Positions 59,708 to 64,000 of a DNA stretch of 64,000 nucleotides are shown here, piece after piece (positions within the stretch are counted from its first letter, which is position 1; each line of letters starts with the position of its first letter). Source of the stretch: Paenibacillus camerounensis (GTDB taxonomy: Bacteria > Bacillota > Bacilli > Paenibacillales > Paenibacillaceae). Location of the stretch: NCBI RefSeq assembly GCF_000723885.1, contig NZ_CCDG010000006.1:124001-188000 (forward strand), read 5' to 3'. The notes below the pieces were generated by a model. It was given only the letters and a program-made list of their open reading frames with translations, was not told the DNA's origin and searched no databases. The position numbers were made by a program, and so were the translations under genes.

Positions 59708-60658
59708 CTATACTTCCCGGCCTTTATATTGAATTAGCTCCGTTGCTACTTCCTTCACATTTTCAGCGGTAATTCCATAATGGCGGAAGACTTCTGCCGT
59801 CTTGCCAGCAATGGCAGGCTCATCTGGAATTCCAATCACCTTCATCGGTATAGGATAATTCTGGACAACAACCTCTGCTACCGCTGCACCTAATCCTCCA
59901 AAAATACTATGCTCTTCAACAGTAACAATACCTCCAGTTTCCCTGGCGGCGGCCAGGATTGTCGCTTCATCTAATGGTTTAATTGTATGCATATTAATTA
60001 CACGGCAACTCATTCCTGCCTCAGCCAGAAGGTCTGCGGCATCCAGCGCGACACGGACCGTCTCACCTGTAGCTATCACTGTAACATCTTGCCCCTGCCT
60101 CATGGTTACTGCCTTGCCTATCTCAAAATCATATTCGTCCGATTCATATACATCTTCAACCGCATTGCGGCCGATTCTCACATACACGCCTCCCTCATAT
60201 TGTACAAGTGCCTCAGTCATCTTCTTCGTCTCATGACGATCAGCAGGTAGCACGATGGCCAATCCTGGAATTGCCCGCGCTACGGCAATATCTTGAACGG
60301 AATGATGAGACATCCCTAACGCGCCATAGCTGATGCCCCCGCTAATGCCAATAAGCTTGACATTGGTGCGGGAATAAGCTACATCCACTTTTACCTGCTC
60401 AATACTGCGCATGCTCAGAAAGCATGCAGGTGAAGTAACGAACGGCTTCTTGCCACTGTGGGCCAGCCCAGCCGACATACCAACAATATTTTGTTCTGCG
60501 ATACCCACTTCGACAAATTGTTCGGGATAAGCTTTGGCAAAAGGACCCATTGCTGCAGAGCCACGGGAGTCACTTGCCAGCACAATAATATCCCGGTCAT
60601 CCTTCGCTAGTTCTAGCAGTGTTTCACAAATTACCTGCCGGTTCGCTATACTGTTCAT
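59708..60658 (-). CDS. Transketolase C-terminal subunit
   Basis: A 316-residue protein with the pyrimidine-binding domain of transketolase/DXS-type enzymes (VEVGIAEQNIVGMSAGLA, catalytic Glu in IAEQ) and the C-terminal transketolase domain. Together with the product of the preceding gene it forms one thiamine-diphosphate enzyme. The start overlaps the stop of the N-terminal subunit. Transketolases move two-carbon units between sugar phosphates. Confidence 0.9.
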   Translation of the reverse strand: MNSIANRQVICETLLELAKDDRDIIVLASDSRGSAAMGPFAKAYPEQFVEVGIAEQNIVGMSAGLAHSGKKPFVTSPACFLSMRSIEQVKVDVAYSRTNVKLIGISGGISYGALGMSHHSVQDIAVARAIPGLAIVLPADRHETKKMTEALVQYEGGVYVRIGRNAVEDVYESDEYDFEIGKAVTMRQGQDVTVIATGETVRVALDAADLLAEAGMSCRVINMHTIKPLDEATILAAARETGGIVTVEEHSIFGGLGAAVAEVVVQNYPIPMKVIGIPDEPAIAGKTAEVFRHYGITAENVKEVATELIQYKGREV

Positions 60659-61506
60659 TATTCATGCACCATCCCTTCATTACGCAATTGTTCAACAAGA
60701 GCACTAAGTTCGGCATGAGCGAGTGCCAATTGCTCATCATTCGGTACATGATGATGCCAGGCAGGCACATTTTCTGCAAATGATACACCTTTTCCTTTAA
60801 CCGTGTTAGCAAGGATAAGTGTCGGCTTGCCGGATATAGCTGGTGCTTCACGAAACGTACTCACCAGAGCTTCCATGTCGTTTCCGTCAATCTGTACGAC
60901 GTTCCAACCAAACGCCGCCCATTTATCTTGCAAAGGCTCCAAACCCATTACTTCTTCAGTCGTTCCACTGATCTGTAAGCCATTGCGGTCAACAATCCCG
61001 ATTAAATTATCCAGTTTATAATGTGCTCCAGCCATAGCAGCTTCCCAATTCGAGCCTTCCGCCTGCTCTCCGTCACCCATTAGACAGAACACACGATATG
61101 GTTTGCCGTCACGCTTGGCTGCAAGCGCCATGCCTACAGAGATCGGAAGTCCATGACCCAATGCTCCAGTGTTCATTTCAATTCCCGGTACTTTATTGTT
61201 CGGATGACCGATAAGCCGTGTCCCAAATTGACTATAAGTCTCAAGCTCGTCTTTTGGGAAAAAGCCCTTGTCAGCAAGGATGCACCAAATTGATTCGACG
61301 GAGTGGCCTTTACTTGCTACAAAACGATCACGATTCTCCAGCTTAGGCTGAGCAGGATCAATTTTCATTATTTCATAATAAAGAGCGGTTAAAATATCTG
61401 TGTTGCTCAACGAACCGCCGGTATGTCCAGTCTTTGCGCGGTGAATGATTGTAAGTAAGTCCATGCGAATTTGCGCAGCCTTAATTTTCAGCTCTCGAAT
61501 GTCCAT
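60658..61506 (-). CDS. Transketolase N-terminal subunit
   Basis: A 282-residue thiamine-diphosphate-binding subunit. The motif GDGEQAEGSNWEAAMAGAHY with LIGIVDRNGLQ after about 30 residues is the cofactor signature; an earlier HTGGSLSNTDILTALYY and GALGHGLPISVGMALAAK are typical of transketolases. Splitting into two chains is seen in dedicated catabolic enzymes (for example apulose-4-phosphate transketolase) rather than the housekeeping enzyme, which is one chain. Confidence 0.92.
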   Translation of the reverse strand: MDIRELKIKAAQIRMDLLTIIHRAKTGHTGGSLSNTDILTALYYEIMKIDPAQPKLENRDRFVASKGHSVESIWCILADKGFFPKDELETYSQFGTRLIGHPNNKVPGIEMNTGALGHGLPISVGMALAAKRDGKPYRVFCLMGDGEQAEGSNWEAAMAGAHYKLDNLIGIVDRNGLQISGTTEEVMGLEPLQDKWAAFGWNVVQIDGNDMEALVSTFREAPAISGKPTLILANTVKGKGVSFAENVPAWHHHVPNDEQLALAHAELSALVEQLRNEGMVHE

Positions 61507-61518
61507 GTCTTCCTCCCC

Positions 61519-62982
61519 CTAAACCAGAATGTTTGAACGTGAAGTTTTCGCCAAATCAGAGCCTCTTAACCAGCGCTGGATTTCCTGCTCTGTCGGATCG
61601 ACAGGATCAGGCGTCAGACCTGGAATATAATTACAAGCTTCATAGATCGCCGGAATGACGTTAGCGTGGATGCCGACGGAGTGATGCACATACGGCCCTT
61701 TAACCAGTTTTTCCTCCCACAGCGGCCAATCGTTGACTTCTACCCAAACGTATGAACCACGAGTGTATGGGCCCTCAATACCGCGGGCACGCCCAAGGAA
61801 GATTGAATAATCACCATGGTCACCGTCAAATCGGGCAATGGTCATATCACCGCCCCGCACTTGACCTTCGTGAGTTCCCGGTGCATGGTCATCGAACAAA
61901 AAATGCTTGCGTAGCTTCGGTCTCTCCTCTACCGACATTGATACCGGAAAGTTTCCACAGTGGAAAAGCAACTCTCCGTTCTCATTTTCCGGATGCCGTA
62001 CAGTAATGTCTGCAAAAAAGGTTGGTCGTTCATTCATCGCTGCTGCCTGTACCATTATGGAAGTAATCGCACCATGGATATCTGTCTCGCAGGTAACCGG
62101 AATCTGTTCATCGGTGAGGATAGCGTTAGCCAGACATGGCATAATCGACAGTGCATCTTGGAGAGATGACCAACATTGAATCGCAATTGCGCTGCTGCCT
62201 GTCTCTTGGGCAAAGGTTTTCATAGCAACCTTTAATGCTGCTATCCGCCGTACATCCTCCTCTGTAACCTCGCTGTAATCAAGCTCTGATTTAATATAAT
62301 CCATCGCTTCCGTAAGCTCAGAGCTATTGCCAGCAGCAATTTTTTTTGTGCGCAGCTGAATATCGACCAGTGTAATTGGGTGAATCTCAATACCAAAACG
62401 TTCTAATAGCTCTCCTTCGTTGCAAATCATCGTCCAGAAAGAAGAAGGCCGCGGGCCGATCTGCAGAATTCGCAGATTTTTGAACTGACGCACTACGTTG
62501 GCTGCAGCTACAAAATTGGTAAATCCTCGTTCAAAAACAGGATCATTAACCCAACTGTTAGTAATATAGGTAAACGGAACATTAAATCGGCGGAGTACTT
62601 TTCCTGTAGCGAAAATACCACACTGAGTATCACGCAGACGCATCCCATTAGCCAGTGGCGCTTCATCCCGAGGACCCCAAAGCAATACCGGTTTCCCAAG
62701 TTCTTTGGCTACCCGTGCGACCGTATCCTCTGTCCCGAAATTACAATGTGGGAAAAAGACCGCATCTACTTCTTCCTGCTTAAAGCGCTTACTAATTAAA
62801 TCAGCATTAATATGATCGTCATATAGCAATCCCTCTTCATTAATGCCCTCCAAATCAACAATATCTATGTCCATGCCAAAGCTTTCGATCTGCCGCCGAA
62901 TTTCCACCTTGTACTTAAAAGCATCCTCTGCACTAAACGTGAACCGACGTGTAGGTGCATAACCTAATTTAAGTTTCTTCAC
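61519..62982 (-). CDS. L-fucose/arabinose-isomerase-like sugar isomerase
   Basis: A 487-residue protein with the fold and metal ligands of FucI-type isomerases: Glu in VTCETDIHGAITS, Asp in FFADITV and His residues in GPYVHHSVGIHAN. It converts an aldose to a ketose using Mn or a similar metal. First gene of the minus-strand operon. The frame extends to 63000, but the GTG at 62982 has AGGGG eight bases before it and is the better start. The substrate is unknown; the downstream kinase and split transketolase suggest a pentose or branched sugar. Confidence 0.85.
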   Translation of the reverse strand: MKKLKLGYAPTRRFTFSAEDAFKYKVEIRRQIESFGMDIDIVDLEGINEEGLLYDDHINADLISKRFKQEEVDAVFFPHCNFGTEDTVARVAKELGKPVLLWGPRDEAPLANGMRLRDTQCGIFATGKVLRRFNVPFTYITNSWVNDPVFERGFTNFVAAANVVRQFKNLRILQIGPRPSSFWTMICNEGELLERFGIEIHPITLVDIQLRTKKIAAGNSSELTEAMDYIKSELDYSEVTEEDVRRIAALKVAMKTFAQETGSSAIAIQCWSSLQDALSIMPCLANAILTDEQIPVTCETDIHGAITSIMVQAAAMNERPTFFADITVRHPENENGELLFHCGNFPVSMSVEERPKLRKHFLFDDHAPGTHEGQVRGGDMTIARFDGDHGDYSIFLGRARGIEGPYTRGSYVWVEVNDWPLWEEKLVKGPYVHHSVGIHANVIPAIYEACNYIPGLTPDPVDPTEQEIQRWLRGSDLAKTSRSNILV

Positions 62983-62996
62983 TACATCTACCCCTA

Positions 62997-63162
62997 ACAA
63001 CTTAATTTAGTTAACATTAGCTTAATATGATGCTTTATTAATCAAAAACCACATTAAAACTATTGCTTTTGCTCAAATATTAACATTTATATAGAATGAG
63101 GTCAATATTTTTTTATCTTAAATAACTAAATAAATTAATAAATAAAACTAAACAACTTAATT
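62997..63162. promoter_or_regulatory. Pair of 12-bp repeats in the divergent control region
   Basis: AACAACTTAATT occurs at 62997-63008, just upstream of the isomerase start, and again at 63151-63162, upstream of the LacI gene. The region between is very AT-rich and holds both divergent promoters. Paired sites on either side are what a LacI-type repressor would bind. Confidence 0.45.
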
Positions 63163-63247
63163 AAACTCCCTAAGTTGATAAACTAACTAAAATGATATAA
63201 ACTCAAATTATTATTCACCTAAAATATGCAGAGCGGAGAATATAGAA

Positions 63248-64000
63248 ATGAAGATGGAAGATATCGCTAAAATGGCACAAGTATCAAAAGCGGCTGTATC
63301 TTTGGCATTTAGCGGAAAGCCAGGAATTGGGCCAGAAACTCGTGACCGCATTCTTCTGATTGCCCGGGAGGCGGGCTACAAACCTAAGAGCAGAATAACG
63401 ACAGGAACCAACAAAGTAGTGAAATCAATATTGTTTCTTGTTTTCACCAATTCTGGCATTGTGCTTGAGGAGTATTATCAACAGCCTTTTTTTAAAGAAT
63501 TAATTCAATTTGTTGGAGAACGTTGCCGTCAGAGGAACTACGAGTTGATCTTTACGACAATCGATATGAAATCATTTGAGCTAGGAGTAGAAAATTTGGC
63601 TAAGGAGCAGCGCAGTGATGGTGTGATTGTGCTGGGGACCAACCTGACTGCTGAGCAGATATCGGTACTTGGAGAGAATCTCTCTAATCTAGTTGTATTA
63701 GATACCTGTTTTGATACCCTCCCCTTATCATTTATTGAAATTAACAATGTAATGGGGGCTTATCAAGCAGGAAGATATTTAATTGAACATGGCCATACAT
63801 CAATAGGATACATCGCTTCCAATGTGCGTATTCACAATTTTGACGAACGGGAACGGGGATTCATTAAGGCATTAGAAGAGCATGGTTTATCAATTGAGAA
63901 TAGCTATCGACTCTCAGTTGCACCTACGATACTAAGCTCACAAGAAGAGTTGAAGAAACAGCTGATTGCCCTGCAAATAAATAACCGTCCCCTACCAACC
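63248..64000 (+). CDS. LacI family transcriptional regulator, N-terminal 251 residues
   Basis: The gene runs off the right edge. The N-terminal helix-turn-helix is clear (MEDIAKMAQVSKAAVSLAFS, then a hinge region with PGIGPETRDRILLIAREAGY), followed by a periplasmic-binding-protein-like sensor domain (SDGVIVLGTNLTAEQ, GYIASN). Divergent from the isomerase-transketolase-kinase operon, which it most probably represses until the sugar or its phosphate is present. GGAGA precedes the ATG. Confidence 0.92.
   Translation, partial: MKMEDIAKMAQVSKAAVSLAFSGKPGIGPETRDRILLIAREAGYKPKSRITTGTNKVVKSILFLVFTNSGIVLEEYYQQPFFKELIQFVGERCRQRNYELIFTTIDMKSFELGVENLAKEQRSDGVIVLGTNLTAEQISVLGENLSNLVVLDTCFDTLPLSFIEINNVMGAYQAGRYLIEHGHTSIGYIASNVRIHNFDERERGFIKALEEHGLSIENSYRLSVAPTILSSQEELKKQLIALQINNRPLPT

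Noticed and set aside
1-64000. CRISPR arrays, rRNA genes and intact insertion sequences
   Set aside because: No regularly spaced short repeats with unique spacers, no rRNA sequence and no complete transposase gene with terminal inverted repeats were seen.

Overview
The window reads as a Firmicute chromosome segment, most likely from Paenibacillus or a close relative. Supporting signs are an LplB/LplC-type sugar ABC transporter with a lipoprotein binding subunit, strong AGGAGG ribosome sites with many GTG and TTG starts, rho-independent terminators and Gram-positive conjugation genes. The genus is inferred from gene style, not from a marker gene.

Layout. (1) 1-11.5 kb, ordinary chromosome: sugar ABC transporter (minus), MATE exporter (minus), AraC regulator, an allantoinase-like amidohydrolase plus cysteine hydrolase operon whose leader carries a variant purine-type riboswitch, MerR regulator with divergent aldo/keto reductase, a membrane protein, a GNAT acetyltransferase and a TetR regulator. 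(2) At 11.52 kb lies the 3' part of a tRNA-Leu(CAA) gene, cut at the anticodon stem, which I read as the left attachment site of an integrative conjugative element (ICE). (3) 11.8-20.8 kb, ICE maintenance genes: ParA, ParB, a DUF6075-like protein and a 2204-residue methylase/SNF2-type helicase that contains a second gene (TnpV-like) in another frame. (4) 20.8-34.1 kb, cargo: decayed helicase remnants, a Gabija-type operon (OLD nuclease and UvrD helicase) followed by two membrane proteins, a Hachiman system (DUF1837 nuclease and helicase), a DUF3991/TOPRIM protein, an Mrr-like endonuclease and a nonsense-riddled endonuclease gene. (5) 34.2-57.4 kb, transfer module: a run of stem-loops (possible oriT or RNA), RHH protein, MobL-type relaxase, split VirD4 coupling protein, VirB2/B3/B4/B6-like proteins and a C39-like hydrolase, interleaved with an almost complete Tad pilus set (prepilin peptidase, CpaB, CpaE, CpaF, TadB, TadC, prepilin-like proteins) and RadC. 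(6) 57.4-58.18 kb holds no convincing gene. (7) 58.2-64 kb, a minus-strand sugar operon (isomerase, two-subunit transketolase, glycerol-kinase-like FGGY kinase) with a divergent LacI regulator that runs off the window.

How it works together. ParAB would stabilise the element, the relaxase and VirD4 would recruit its DNA, and the VirB-like channel combined with Tad assembly proteins would make contact and export it. Gabija, Hachiman and the endonucleases are passengers that protect the host or the element. No integrase and no right attachment site are visible, so the element either extends past 64 kb with the sugar operon as cargo or has lost its right end. Everything here was read by eye; no alignment or database search was possible.
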